64,000 nucleotides of DNA from Hominimerdicola alba (GTDB lineage Bacteria; Bacillota; Clostridia; Oscillospirales; Ruminococcaceae). The stretch lies in assembly GCF_900109655.1 (NCBI RefSeq), contig NZ_FOAT01000010.1:1-64000 (forward strand), read 5' to 3'. The notes under the pieces were generated by a model. It saw only the letters and a program-made list of their open reading frames with translations, ran no database searches and was not told the DNA's origin. The number at the start of each line of letters is the position of its first letter. The first letter of the stretch is position 1. The translations under genes and the position numbers were made by a program. Shown here one piece after another: positions 36,204-45,040 of the stretch.

Positions 36204-37367
36204 TCATTTTCTGTATTCAGCAAGAAATTCATCATAGAACTTCTCGCGCTTTTTGACGAGCTTTTCTCTGCTAAATTCTTCCGATTTTTTGAAGTTCTTT
36301 TTTGCCAGCTTATCAAGGTCGGTACCCAGCACGCGCTGTACTGCCTTGACTACCTCATCGGTACTGCCCTTTCTGAAAAGGCATATCTTTGGTATAAGCT
36401 CGGGTATGCCCGCGATACTTGTGCCTATAACGGGACAGCCGCGGCTCATAGCCTCTATAACGGCTCTGGGCAGACCCTCCTGCTTGCTTGGCTGAACGTA
36501 GAGATCCAGAGAATCGTAATAATCGGGCATTTTATCTGCCGAGAGATTTCCTACGAACTTCACCTTGTCAAGAACACCCAGCTCTTTTGCAAGGTCGCGG
36601 AGGAAATAGTCATGCTTTGCGCCGTTATATCCGCCTGCCAGATGATATTCCACATCGTAGCCCATATCAGTCAGGGGCTTGATGGCGCGTATAACGTACT
36701 CCTGACCCTTATAGCGGGTATCGAGAGCGGCAGCAGTGCCGAGCACCAGTTTTTTCTTGGGGTCAAAGCCTTTCAGCTTTTCAAGACGCTTTTCAAGTGT
36801 AGCTTTATGTGGTGCATCTATTACGACGTTTGAACAGCTGACGGTCTTGCCCTTGGTAGGATAACGTCTTTGCAGGAATTCTCCTGTAACGTAGTAAACG
36901 TACTTAGCCTGACCGATTATGCTGCGGGTCTTCCAGTACATATAAGGCGCAACTGCCTTTCCCAGCAGGCCGTGGTTCCAGTAGCTGTCCCAGGAACAGC
37001 CTACGCTTTCAACTATATATGGCTTGTTGTACTTTTTGATATACTTCACTGCCAGCTGTGCGATGGAGCTCTGTGTTCTCAGTACGAAGTAATCGTTCTC
37101 TCTTACGCACTTTTCAACTATCTTTTCAGCCTTGGGCTTGTTTACAAGGATAGTCTTGGGGCTTTTGAAATTAGGTACGCTTATGACCTTTATCTGCGGT
37201 GGCACCAGTGTGAAATTTTTGCCCTCCACGGGCTTTGTACGTATCATGAAGGTTATTTTATCCGCCAGATATGAATATCTTTCATACAGCTCATGATAGG
37301 CAAATTCGTAGTAATTGCCGTCCTTATCGTAAAACAGAGGTCCGTCGTGTATAAAAACCAGTTTCAT
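36204..37367 (-). CDS. Family 4 glycosyltransferase
   Basis: 387 residues, GT-B fold. The C-terminal half has KLVLGTAAALDTRYKG, HLAGG, KVKFVGNLSADKMPDYY and SKQEGLPRAVIEAMSRGCPVI, the GT4 nucleotide-sugar binding region with the E(x7)E motif. Retaining glycosyltransferase acting on the lipid-linked intermediate. AAAGGAG ribosome site. Confidence 0.93.
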   Translation of the reverse strand: MKLVFIHDGPLFYDKDGNYYEFAYHELYERYSYLADKITFMIRTKPVEGKNFTLVPPQIKVISVPNFKSPKTILVNKPKAEKIVEKCVRENDYFVLRTQSSIAQLAVKYIKKYNKPYIVESVGCSWDSYWNHGLLGKAVAPYMYWKTRSIIGQAKYVYYVTGEFLQRRYPTKGKTVSCSNVVIDAPHKATLEKRLEKLKGFDPKKKLVLGTAAALDTRYKGQEYVIRAIKPLTDMGYDVEYHLAGGYNGAKHDYFLRDLAKELGVLDKVKFVGNLSADKMPDYYDSLDLYVQPSKQEGLPRAVIEAMSRGCPVIGTSIAGIPELIPKICLFRKGSTDEVVKAVQRVLGTDLDKLAKKNFKKSEEFSREKLVKKREKFYDEFLAEYRK

Positions 37368-37393
37368 TTAAAGTAACTCCTTTTTGCGGGGCT

Positions 37394-38488
37394 TTATTCG
37401 GTGAGCATTTTGTGCCATGCTTCCATATTGCGGTCAAAGGAAAAGTTCTCTTCCCATTTTTCCATAGAAGCCCTGCTAAAGTTTTTCCATTTATCAATAT
37501 CGACTGAAAGCTGCATAACAGCATCTGCCCAGCCGTCGGTATCGTCTTTATCGTCAACGAGGATACCTGTTTCGTTATTTATGACAACATTGCTGTTGAA
37601 TCCTACATCGGAAGCTATGGATGGAAGTCCTGTTGCCATATACTGCACCAGCTTGAATCCGCCCTTGCCCAGCGAACGCTTGATGTTCAGCAGGGGCATT
37701 ATGCCGATATGGGCTTTGAGCATCTCTGCGGGGACGATATCTCTCGCCCAGAGGATATTTTCGATTTTAAGATAGTTAGTTTCCGATTCCAGCGGGAGAT
37801 TGCATATGACTGTCAGTGTGACTGTCTTGCCCGTCTTTTCCTTTACAGCCTTTGCGGCCTTATCCAGTGCCGGAACGACATTTCGTATATGTTTCAGTCC
37901 CGAAGATGAGCCTACCCACAGGATATTAACCTTTTCGCCGTAGGATGCTTCTCTTTCTCTGTTGACAGTTTCCTTGTCCTTGACAGGCAGGTCGCCGTCT
38001 GTTGTAGGCAGGAAAGAGGTTATCTCTTTACAGCGAGGGTTCAGTTTATTTTTCAGATATTCGCTTGTGACTATGATATGGTCGCTGTGTTTCATCAGAA
38101 GCCTTGTTTCGGCTTTTGTGATCTCGTTTATGCCGAAAATATCGTCATCGAAATCCCATATCACCTTTGAATTTTTCAGGATATGCTCATACATCAGGCT
38201 TATGGGGAAAACGCATACCTTCGGTACTGCCGCGCGGGATATCACCACGATATCGGGCTTGGCTATCATATCAGCGGCAAAATTGCGGAAGTTCCTGAAA
38301 AATATCATCAGGTGGTACTGTATCTTGCAGATGAGGGTCGGAAAGTTGGAATACTTTCTGAACATTTTATCTGTGACGGTAAATCTGTTGGTGATCTTGG
38401 CGTCCTTAATCTTTTCAGTATACTGCAAGATCCTGTAATAGCTTGCCGCGTGGGTGAAGCCCCTTGTATATACCGAAACTTTTTTCAT
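37394..38488 (-). CDS. GT4-like glycosyltransferase
   Basis: 364 residues, GT-B fold. The N-terminal half contains DIVVISRAAVPKV and WDFDDDIFG, seen in a capsular GT4 subgroup. The C-terminal half has VNILWVGSSSGLKHI, ARDIVPAEMLKAHIGIMPL and LGKGGFKLVQYMATGLPSIAS. GGAGG ribosome site just after the FrhB gene stop. It likely transfers one sugar of the repeat unit. Confidence 0.9.
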   Translation of the reverse strand: MKKVSVYTRGFTHAASYYRILQYTEKIKDAKITNRFTVTDKMFRKYSNFPTLICKIQYHLMIFFRNFRNFAADMIAKPDIVVISRAAVPKVCVFPISLMYEHILKNSKVIWDFDDDIFGINEITKAETRLLMKHSDHIIVTSEYLKNKLNPRCKEITSFLPTTDGDLPVKDKETVNREREASYGEKVNILWVGSSSGLKHIRNVVPALDKAAKAVKEKTGKTVTLTVICNLPLESETNYLKIENILWARDIVPAEMLKAHIGIMPLLNIKRSLGKGGFKLVQYMATGLPSIASDVGFNSNVVINNETGILVDDKDDTDGWADAVMQLSVDIDKWKNFSRASMEKWEENFSFDRNMEAWHKMLTE

Positions 38489-38507
38489 TTCACCATGCCT
38501 CCGATAT

Positions 38508-39725
38508 TCAGCGCTTTGAGCCTTTCGTACTCTGGCGCTTTCTCATGCTTTTTTTATATATCTTAAGGATACCCATATTGTACATAATGGGACGTATCTT
38601 ACGCTTTATCCTGTTTTTCAGTTTAAAGGTAGCGGGGAAGTATTTCTTTTGCAGTCCTGACATGGACATTCCGTCCAGGTCTGCGAACATTTCTTCCCTG
38701 CGTGGGTTCGGCTTGGCTGAAGTTACCATCATGCCGCCGTTTATTGCGCTGTCTTTATCAAAATCCAGAGGTTCAACGTCCAGATATTTTTTGATCTCTT
38801 CAAATGCGGCAGCGGCTTTTTCGTTGTTTACCAGTACCTGCGAAACGCCTATGCCATCGTCCATTCTTGGTGCTGCGCCGCTGACATACCAGTAATCGCC
38901 CGCAGTAAAGCTGCTGCGCCTGTGTTTGCCCTTTGATTTGCAGTCATAGCAGGAAGGTCTTGATATCATCTCCTTGCTGTAGAACTGAAGCATGGGGTCA
39001 ACATCGTATGGCTCGTCATACTCGGTGCCGTCGCTGTATACTACCCTCATGGTAGTACTGCCGTAGCCGTAGGTCTTTTCGCGGAACCTTACCTCGCGGA
39101 TATCCTTGCCGCTCTTCTTTTTATGCCATGAGAGGTACTTCTTCCAGAATTTAGGCGATGGAACGCCCTTGCAGATGATATCCATAGTATAGAGATCATT
39201 GGGGTCGTTGCCCAGATAATTCAGCAGGGCTTCCACCTGACATGGAGTACCGGAAAACAGCACTTTTCTGCCGTCAGCCAGAAATTCCTTGACTTTTCTG
39301 TAAGTATGTCCAACTTCGCTCTGGACATATTTCGATCTGTTGAATTTTTTGATCTCTTTTAAATTTTCGATATAGCTGTGTCTTACATGGAAATTTTCAT
39401 CGAATCCCACGCCGAAAACGACACCGCCCTCGCTGAGGACGTATTTTGCCGCTGCAGCAAAGAATCCGCCTGAAGTAGAGGTCTTGCGCAGTTCCTTGCT
39501 TTTGTTCCTTACCAGATAGGCTTTGGGCTTGTTAGCGGGTGTATCCTCATTAAGAACAGGACATACCTTTACACATTTATTACATTCAACGCACAGCACC
39601 TCGCATACCTCGGGGTATAAAAATCCGTCCTTGTCGGGAGTCATTTTTATACAGTCCCTTGGGCAGCTGTTCATACAGGCGCTGCATCCGCAGCAGTCTT
39701 TTTTGACACGCTCTGAAATATTCAT
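38508..39725 (-). CDS. FrhB/FdhB-type ferredoxin protein of polysaccharide loci
   Basis: 405 residues from the ATG at 39725, which has CGGAGG 8 bases upstream. A start at 39755 would overlap the pyruvyl transferase stop. The N-terminus carries two 4Fe-4S motifs, CCGCSACMNSCPRDC and CVECNKCVKVC. The body is the coenzyme F420 hydrogenase/dehydrogenase beta-subunit family (SGTPCQVEAL, CYDCKSKGKHR). These proteins regularly sit beside polysaccharide pyruvyl transferases in anaerobe capsule clusters. Their reaction is not settled; a flavin or redox role is assumed. Confidence 0.9.
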   Translation of the reverse strand: MNISERVKKDCCGCSACMNSCPRDCIKMTPDKDGFLYPEVCEVLCVECNKCVKVCPVLNEDTPANKPKAYLVRNKSKELRKTSTSGGFFAAAAKYVLSEGGVVFGVGFDENFHVRHSYIENLKEIKKFNRSKYVQSEVGHTYRKVKEFLADGRKVLFSGTPCQVEALLNYLGNDPNDLYTMDIICKGVPSPKFWKKYLSWHKKKSGKDIREVRFREKTYGYGSTTMRVVYSDGTEYDEPYDVDPMLQFYSKEMISRPSCYDCKSKGKHRRSSFTAGDYWYVSGAAPRMDDGIGVSQVLVNNEKAAAAFEEIKKYLDVEPLDFDKDSAINGGMMVTSAKPNPRREEMFADLDGMSMSGLQKKYFPATFKLKNRIKRKIRPIMYNMGILKIYKKSMRKRQSTKGSKR

Positions 39726-39754
39726 TGTTTGATCCTCCGGGCTTGATCTCTCCA

Positions 39755-40894
39755 TCAGTTTTTAAGTGAGTCTGAAAGATAGTTCCAGGAATATTTCCTT
39801 AATTTGTCGATGTTTTCAGTCACTTCGTCGTAGTTTATGCTATCGGTGATGAACCTGTCCTCCCAGACATCGTTCACCACGCGGTCTTTCATGCCTGCGA
39901 TGGAAAGCAGAGATTCAAGACGGGAGAATGTATCCTTGCTGCTGTCGGCGCTGTGACGCCTGAAAACCATCACGTTTTTACGGTAAATAATGGAAAATAC
40001 TGTACCGTGATAGGAATCCGTGCATACATACTCAGCATTTTTTATAGCGCTCACAAAATGCGATGGGTCGGGGTTATCCACGAATTTCGCATTGAGCTTG
40101 TTGTCATACTCCGATATCTCGCCGAAAAACGGCATCATAACGATAGGCAGACCTGTCTTTTCAGCCAGTTTCAGCACACATTCGCGGGGCTCTCTTCTGT
40201 TTCCTAAAAAATAGCAGAAGATGTATTTGCCCTCAGCTACGGGCTTTTCGGGCTGTATATCGTCCCATTCCTCTGCCTTGAAGAGCAGGGTGGGGTCGCA
40301 GACCACGGGCACTTTTTTGCCAGTCAGCTGTTTTACGATGACCGAGCCTCTTTTCTCGCGGACGGATATATGATCGAACTTGTTCAAGAATTTTTTATAG
40401 AAATCACGCAGCAGGGCGGGTACTTCTGAAACACCGAAGCTTGGCGCATAAGCCACGCGCTTTGTCCCGCTGTTCAGCCAGTTGAGAGTATAGAAATCAG
40501 AACCGCTGTTGATGGGGTTCCAGACCTGATCGCTGCCCAGGACAGCCATACTGTACTTGCCTGCAGCTTTTTTTAGCTGATCGTATCCTACGTACTTGGG
40601 TGAAGCTACCATATACTTATCAACGAACTTATCGAAAGCCTTGTTGCGCCTGCTGATGAGCTCGCTGTTCTTTTTCTGGAAAAACTTTCTTTTTACAAAG
40701 GACCATCTTTCCGCCATTATGGACGGTATAAGCAGCTGTATAAGATATTTGTAGGCTGTCTTTTTGGTCTTTACATATTTGATATACTCGTTGTCATAAC
40801 CCAGCTTTGTAACAGCTTTCTGCGTTGCGTATGACTGCAGAACGCTTCCAAAATTCCTTATATTAGGGCATACCACAACTGCAACTTTTTTCAT
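39755..40894 (-). CDS. Polysaccharide pyruvyl transferase family protein
   Basis: 379 residues. N-terminal PNIRNFGSVLQSYATQKAV, central YAPSFGVSEVPA, VREKRGSVIVK, DPTLLF and C-terminal CTDSYHGTVFSIIYRK are the signatures of the PS_pyruv_trans family (CsaB, WcaK). It should move pyruvate from phosphoenolpyruvate to a sugar hydroxyl, giving the polymer extra negative charge. It is the first gene of the long minus operon, with promoter at 40975-41004 and AGGAG ribosome site. Confidence 0.92.
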   Translation of the reverse strand: MKKVAVVVCPNIRNFGSVLQSYATQKAVTKLGYDNEYIKYVKTKKTAYKYLIQLLIPSIMAERWSFVKRKFFQKKNSELISRRNKAFDKFVDKYMVASPKYVGYDQLKKAAGKYSMAVLGSDQVWNPINSGSDFYTLNWLNSGTKRVAYAPSFGVSEVPALLRDFYKKFLNKFDHISVREKRGSVIVKQLTGKKVPVVCDPTLLFKAEEWDDIQPEKPVAEGKYIFCYFLGNRREPRECVLKLAEKTGLPIVMMPFFGEISEYDNKLNAKFVDNPDPSHFVSAIKNAEYVCTDSYHGTVFSIIYRKNVMVFRRHSADSSKDTFSRLESLLSIAGMKDRVVNDVWEDRFITDSINYDEVTENIDKLRKYSWNYLSDSLKN

Positions 40895-40974
40895 AGCGGT
40901 TCTCCTAGATTAATCTTTCATTTTTTATGCAGCAATTATCTGCTAGGTGAAATTCAATAATTCAGACTCTATAA

Positions 40975-41004
40975 ATTATACCAAATTTTGATAAAATTTT
41001 TCAA
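40975..41004 (-). promoter_or_regulatory. Promoter of the long minus-strand polysaccharide operon
   Basis: Minus strand TTGAAA (41004-40999), an 18-base spacer and a perfect TATAAT (40980-40975), 80 bases upstream of the pyruvyl transferase start. The sugar transferase terminator lies just before it, so the operon from 40894 down to 26904 is an independent transcript. Confidence 0.78.
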
Positions 41005-41069
41005 GTGACAAACATTAAAATTTCATGAACTCCAAAAAGGACTTGAACTAAAAATCCTCTCTAAAACAT

Positions 41070-41105
41070 AAAAAAACGGTGCAAAATCACAGCGGACTTG
41101 CACCG
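41070..41105 (-). terminator. Terminator of the sugar transferase gene
   Basis: On the minus strand an 8-bp stem (cggtgcaa / ttgcaccg) is followed by seven T residues, 13 bases after the sugar transferase stop. Confidence 0.9.
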
Positions 41106-41118
41106 GATCGATTCAGAC

Positions 41119-41838
41119 TCAGGAATTGCCGATCTTGAAAACGAACAAAACGGTCTTTATTATAATACCAATATCCACAAGAACAGAACGGTCTTGTATG
41201 TACTTTCTGTCAAGCTCTATCTGCTCTTCTTTTGTGAGTGAGTTCTTTCCGCCGATCTGCCAGTAGCAGGAGAGACCGGGTGTTACCAGGAGTCTGTCAT
41301 CCGGAAGATTTGCCTGCTCTCTTGGGATAAAGGGTCTGGGTCCTATGATCGACATCTCACCTTTAAGGATATTGATGAGCTGAGGAAGCTCGTCGATAGA
41401 GGTCTTTCTAATGATGTGACCTATCTTGGTGATGCGGGGGTCGTTCTTCATCTTGAAAGTGGCGCCCTTACATTCGTCCTGTGCCAGGAGTTCCTCCAGC
41501 TTTTTATCAGCTTTTTTGTACATTGAGCGGAATTTGTAGATCTTGAACATCTTGCCGTCTTTTCCCACTCTTTCCTGCATATAAAAAGGACTGCCGAAGT
41601 CATCTATAACGATCAGAGCCATGACTACCAGCATAAGAGGTGACAGCATCAGGAGTGCTATCAGTGAAGACGTTACATCAAACGCTCTCTTTATTTTTTC
41701 ATATAAAGGTTTTCTTCTGTAGAGTATGCCGTGTGAAACGGTAATTTCTCTTTCTTGCAGCGCTGTTTCGCTGTAAGATGTCATTTCTATGCTGCCTGCC
41801 AGAATGCTTGTATCTGTTTGTGCATTTAAATTCATCAT
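41119..41838 (-). CDS. Undecaprenyl-phosphate sugar phosphotransferase (initiating)
   Basis: 239 residues from the ATG at 41838, chosen for GGGGAG 6 bases upstream; an in-frame ATG at 41883 has no site. One membrane helix (about 50-75), then the bacterial sugar transferase domain: YEKIKRAFDVTSS, PFYMQERVGKDGK, FKIYKFRSMY, TKIGHIIRKTSIDELPQL and SIIGPRPFI. This family (WbaP/WcaJ-like single-helix core) puts the first sugar phosphate on undecaprenyl phosphate and so starts repeat-unit synthesis. Monocistronic: own promoter (42096-42124), long leader and terminator. Confidence 0.93.
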   Translation of the reverse strand: MMNLNAQTDTSILAGSIEMTSYSETALQEREITVSHGILYRRKPLYEKIKRAFDVTSSLIALLMLSPLMLVVMALIVIDDFGSPFYMQERVGKDGKMFKIYKFRSMYKKADKKLEELLAQDECKGATFKMKNDPRITKIGHIIRKTSIDELPQLINILKGEMSIIGPRPFIPREQANLPDDRLLVTPGLSCYWQIGGKNSLTKEEQIELDRKYIQDRSVLVDIGIIIKTVLFVFKIGNS

Positions 41839-42095
41839 TTCTTTCTCCCCATTTTCAATAGTCTCAAGGTTTTCCGATGGCATTGTGAGCCATACTTGCG
41901 AATGATGTGCTTTGACATAAGGTCCGGACTGTGTTCCGGTTGCCCTGCGCTAATGAAACGACCTCACTATAAATCGAAGTTACATATATTATATACATAT
42001 GTATAAATGATGTTCGCCTCTTAAGTCTGATTCAGCTTAATTAAGCGATGTATGCGGCCTGTTTGAAGATCAACAGGTTGCTTTTTGTTAAATAT

Positions 42096-42124
42096 ATTAT
42101 ATCACGCATATAAGCAAAAGTCAA
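42096..42124 (-). promoter_or_regulatory. Promoter for the sugar transferase gene
   Basis: Minus strand TTGACT (42124-42119), a 17-base spacer and a perfect TATAAT (42101-42096). The transcript would carry a leader of about 250 nt before the ATG at 41838. Confidence 0.82.
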
Positions 42125-42425
42125 CATTTTTAATCTTTTTCATCACTATAAATAATATCCGCCGCTTTTTTTTAGTACAATTTCAAAATTATATATATAC
42201 GTAATTTCGCGGAAATGATTTGTGCATAAATTTAATGAATTTAAAACTAATTTACTTACTACATGTGCGCAATTTATGTGTAAAACACAGAAATTGGCGC
42301 TGTTATTTTGTTATCAATATTGTTAAATGGGGGACAGGATAATATTTTAACATGGAAGAATGTGGATATTGTATTTTAGTTGTCTTAATTGGTTAAAATA
42401 ACCGATGCAATTAAACGTGAGTTAC

Positions 42426-42454
42426 TTGACATATCGAACGAAATGCAGTACAAT
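42426..42454 (+). promoter_or_regulatory. Promoter for the manC operon
   Basis: TTGACA at 42426-42431, a 17-base spacer and TACAAT at 42449-42454. The start of manC is about 210 bases further on, leaving room for a structured leader. Confidence 0.82.
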
Positions 42455-42669
42455 ATTAAATATATAATATATGTGATTTCACTGATTTGTTACGATTCAG
42501 GGTCATCCCGAAATATAAAGGAATATTTTTGTAAACGATATCATTACCCCATAATTAAGGTGTACTGATGCTGTGTGAAGTCATGGCTCAGAGGGGCGGA
42601 TATCGCGTAATAGCTTGTTATTGCTAAATCCTGGTAACGGGAAATAACAGCTGAACTGGGGGATATGGA

Positions 42670-44001
42670 ATGAATATAATCTTATTGTCCGGCGGAAGCG
42701 GCAAGAGGCTATGGCCTTTGTCAAATGATGTGCAAAGTAAACAATTCATACGACTGTTCAAGAATGATGATGACGATTATGAGTCCATGCTTCAGCGTGT
42801 GTACCGTCAGATAACATCTGTAAGTGATGCGGGTATAACTATTGCGACCTCTCGTTCACAGGTAAGCGCTATAAGGAATCAGCTTAGCGACAAGGTGTCT
42901 ATATGTATAGAGCCTTGCAGGCGCGATACTTTTCCTGCAATAGCACTTGCGTCGGAATATCTTCACGATGTGAAAAAAGTTGACAGGGACGAGTGCGTGA
43001 TAGTATGTCCTGTTGACCCTTATGTTGACAACAGTTATTATGAGTGCGTAAAATCGCTGGAAGCTTATGTTAATAATGGTGATACGAATCTTACGCTGAT
43101 GGGCATCGAGCCAACTTATCCGTCGGATAAGTACGGATACATCATACCCGATAAAAAGGATGCCGTCAGCCTTGTAAGGTCTTTCAAGGAAAAGCCCGAT
43201 AAGGCGACTGCGGCGGAATACCTGAAACAGGGCGCTTTGTGGAATGCAGGCGTGTTTGCGTTCAAGCTGGGTTATCTTTTAGATAAGGTACAGGAGATAA
43301 CGGGCTGTTCGGGCTATGATGAGATACTTGAAAAGTATGATACACTGGAAAAGATATCCTTTGACTACGCAGTAGTCGAAAAGGAGAGTTCTATAAAGGC
43401 GGTGCGCTATTCGGGCGACTGGAAAGATGTCGGCACATGGAACATGATGGCTGAGGTAATGGCAGACGCTACAAAGGGCGATGTTACCCTTGATGATACC
43501 TGTAATAACACGCAGGTGGTCAATGAACTGGGTATACCTGTGCTGTGTATGGGCTGTCATGATATGGTGATAGCTGTCAGCGGTGATGGAATACTGGTCT
43601 CGGATAAAGAGCGCAGCGGATATATGAAGCCCTATGTGGAGAAGATCGCGGGTGATGTTCGCTACGCAGAGAAATCATGGGGAACCTACACGGTCATCGA
43701 CACAGAACCCGGGGCTATGACTGTCAAGATAAAGATATTCGCGGGAAACAATATGAATTATCAGAGCCACGAGTATCGTGACGAAGTGTGGACTGTTATC
43801 TCGGGCGAGGGCAGATTTATTCTGGACGGCAAGGAGATACCTGTTAAGCCGGGAGATACTGTGACTGCCAGGGCAGGTATGAAGCATATGATCATCGCTG
43901 ATACGGATATGTCCCTCATTGAGGTGCAGATCGGTGAAGAGATCAGCAGGACGGACAAGATCATATATGAAAATGAACATTGTAAGGATAAGAAAAAATG
44001 A
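42670..44001 (+). CDS. manC: Mannose-1-phosphate guanylyltransferase (type II, with cupin domain)
   Basis: 443 residues. Nucleotidyltransferase domain (1-~330) with LLSGGSGKRLWPLS, the type II pattern EPCRRDTFPAIALA, VCPVDPYV, FKEKPD, LWNAGVFAF and DWKDVGTWN. The C-terminal cupin (about 340-443) has SWGTYTVIDTEPG, YQSHEYRDEVWTVISGEG and KPGDTVTARAGMKH, the mannose-6-phosphate isomerase part seen in bifunctional enzymes. It makes GDP-mannose for the polymer and possibly isomerises fructose-6-phosphate. Overlaps the next gene by ATGA. Confidence 0.93.
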   Translation: MNIILLSGGSGKRLWPLSNDVQSKQFIRLFKNDDDDYESMLQRVYRQITSVSDAGITIATSRSQVSAIRNQLSDKVSICIEPCRRDTFPAIALASEYLHDVKKVDRDECVIVCPVDPYVDNSYYECVKSLEAYVNNGDTNLTLMGIEPTYPSDKYGYIIPDKKDAVSLVRSFKEKPDKATAAEYLKQGALWNAGVFAFKLGYLLDKVQEITGCSGYDEILEKYDTLEKISFDYAVVEKESSIKAVRYSGDWKDVGTWNMMAEVMADATKGDVTLDDTCNNTQVVNELGIPVLCMGCHDMVIAVSGDGILVSDKERSGYMKPYVEKIAGDVRYAEKSWGTYTVIDTEPGAMTVKIKIFAGNNMNYQSHEYRDEVWTVISGEGRFILDGKEIPVKPGDTVTARAGMKHMIIADTDMSLIEVQIGEEISRTDKIIYENEHCKDKKK

Positions 44002-45020
44002 GCGGCAACAACGAAAATAATTACGGATGGATATCTACCCTGAGAGGGTTTGCGGCACTGCTTGTGTTTTTTGCTCATCCGCCGATGCCGTGGGCTGACA
44101 ATTCAGTTGGTTTTGTCATTGGCAGGACGGGTGTTGCGATATTTTTCCTTATCATGGGATATCTGGCGGTACAGGCAAGGCAGAAAAGGACGAGAAAACA
44201 GTATCTGTACAACCGCTTTGTAAGAATGTACCCTGTTTTCTGGCTGATACTGGTGGCTACATATATCACGAAGGTAGTTCTGGCGAGAGTAGGATTATTC
44301 TCGCACATTAAAGATCTGTTGTTCAATATGACGCTGTTCAATAAGTTTTTTGGATCTTCCCCATTAATCGGTACAAGCTGGATGATGCCGATACAGGTCT
44401 GCTTCTTTGTGGCGCTGGCTGTTCTTTCGGCGGATTTCTTTGAGTATGCCAGCGAAAAGACCATTGAAAGGTTATTTATTGCAGGAGGCATAGGTGCCGT
44501 ATTGATCTCACTACTGAGATTTATAACACACAATGACGGTATACCGACTGCTTTTGTACTTCTGATAATGTTTGGTCTGATAGGCATACAGTACAAGGAA
44601 TACGGCGATATCCGCAGTATTTCGAGATATCTGGAGATATATGCGGCTGCTTTTGTGCCGAGTGTTATTCTTTCATACAGAGGAGAGTTTATCAGATATA
44701 TTGTTGCATATGTGGCGGGCATTGCACTGTTTGTGCTTGCGGACAAGTACAAAGTATCGGTCGAGGCAATGAATAAGCTGGGAAGTGTTGGATTCTCATT
44801 CTTCCTGGTTTCGGATATACCGCAGCTGATCCTTGAGAAGATCATTGTTCTGGTTGATCCGAAGAATCCGGATAAAAAGGCGGAACTGTATATTGTGAAG
44901 TTGGTACTGTTCATTGTGATAAAATTCGCGGCAAGTCTGGGTCTGGCTCATCTGCTGACAAAGTATGTTGAAAAGCCCATGCTCAGCAAAGCGAAAAGCA
45001 TCGAGATGTCGATGAAATAA
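43998..45020 (+). CDS. Acyltransferase 3 family membrane protein
   Basis: 340 residues with about ten membrane helices. N-terminal WISTLRGFAALLVFFAH has the conserved R and H of the acyltransferase 3 family (OafA/WecH type), followed by FLIMGYLAVQ and RFVRMYPVFW. Probably O-acetylates a sugar of the polymer. Start overlaps the manC stop. A second family member lies at 51280. Confidence 0.92.
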   Translation: MSGNNENNYGWISTLRGFAALLVFFAHPPMPWADNSVGFVIGRTGVAIFFLIMGYLAVQARQKRTRKQYLYNRFVRMYPVFWLILVATYITKVVLARVGLFSHIKDLLFNMTLFNKFFGSSPLIGTSWMMPIQVCFFVALAVLSADFFEYASEKTIERLFIAGGIGAVLISLLRFITHNDGIPTAFVLLIMFGLIGIQYKEYGDIRSISRYLEIYAAAFVPSVILSYRGEFIRYIVAYVAGIALFVLADKYKVSVEAMNKLGSVGFSFFLVSDIPQLILEKIIVLVDPKNPDKKAELYIVKLVLFIVIKFAASLGLAHLLTKYVEKPMLSKAKSIEMSMK

Positions 45021-45040
45021 TTAATGTAGAGGCTTCGATT

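Larger units (their letters stand above)
41884..42669. other. Divergent control region between sugar transferase and manC
   Basis: About 790 bases with two divergent consensus promoters (42096-42124 on minus, 42426-42454 on plus) and long leaders on both sides (about 250 nt to the sugar transferase, about 210 nt to manC). The manC leader contains a long stem (agcttgttatt at 42612-42622 with aataacagct at 42643-42652). The sugar transferase leader has a ccgga/tccgg hairpin at about 41922-41938. No open frame is credible. Confidence 0.75.

Noticed and set aside
41884-42669. Possible c-di-GMP (GEMM) riboswitch in either leader
   Set aside because: A 'cgcagggcaacc' stretch on the minus strand recalls part of GEMM-I, but the tetraloop-receptor and the second conserved half could not be found.
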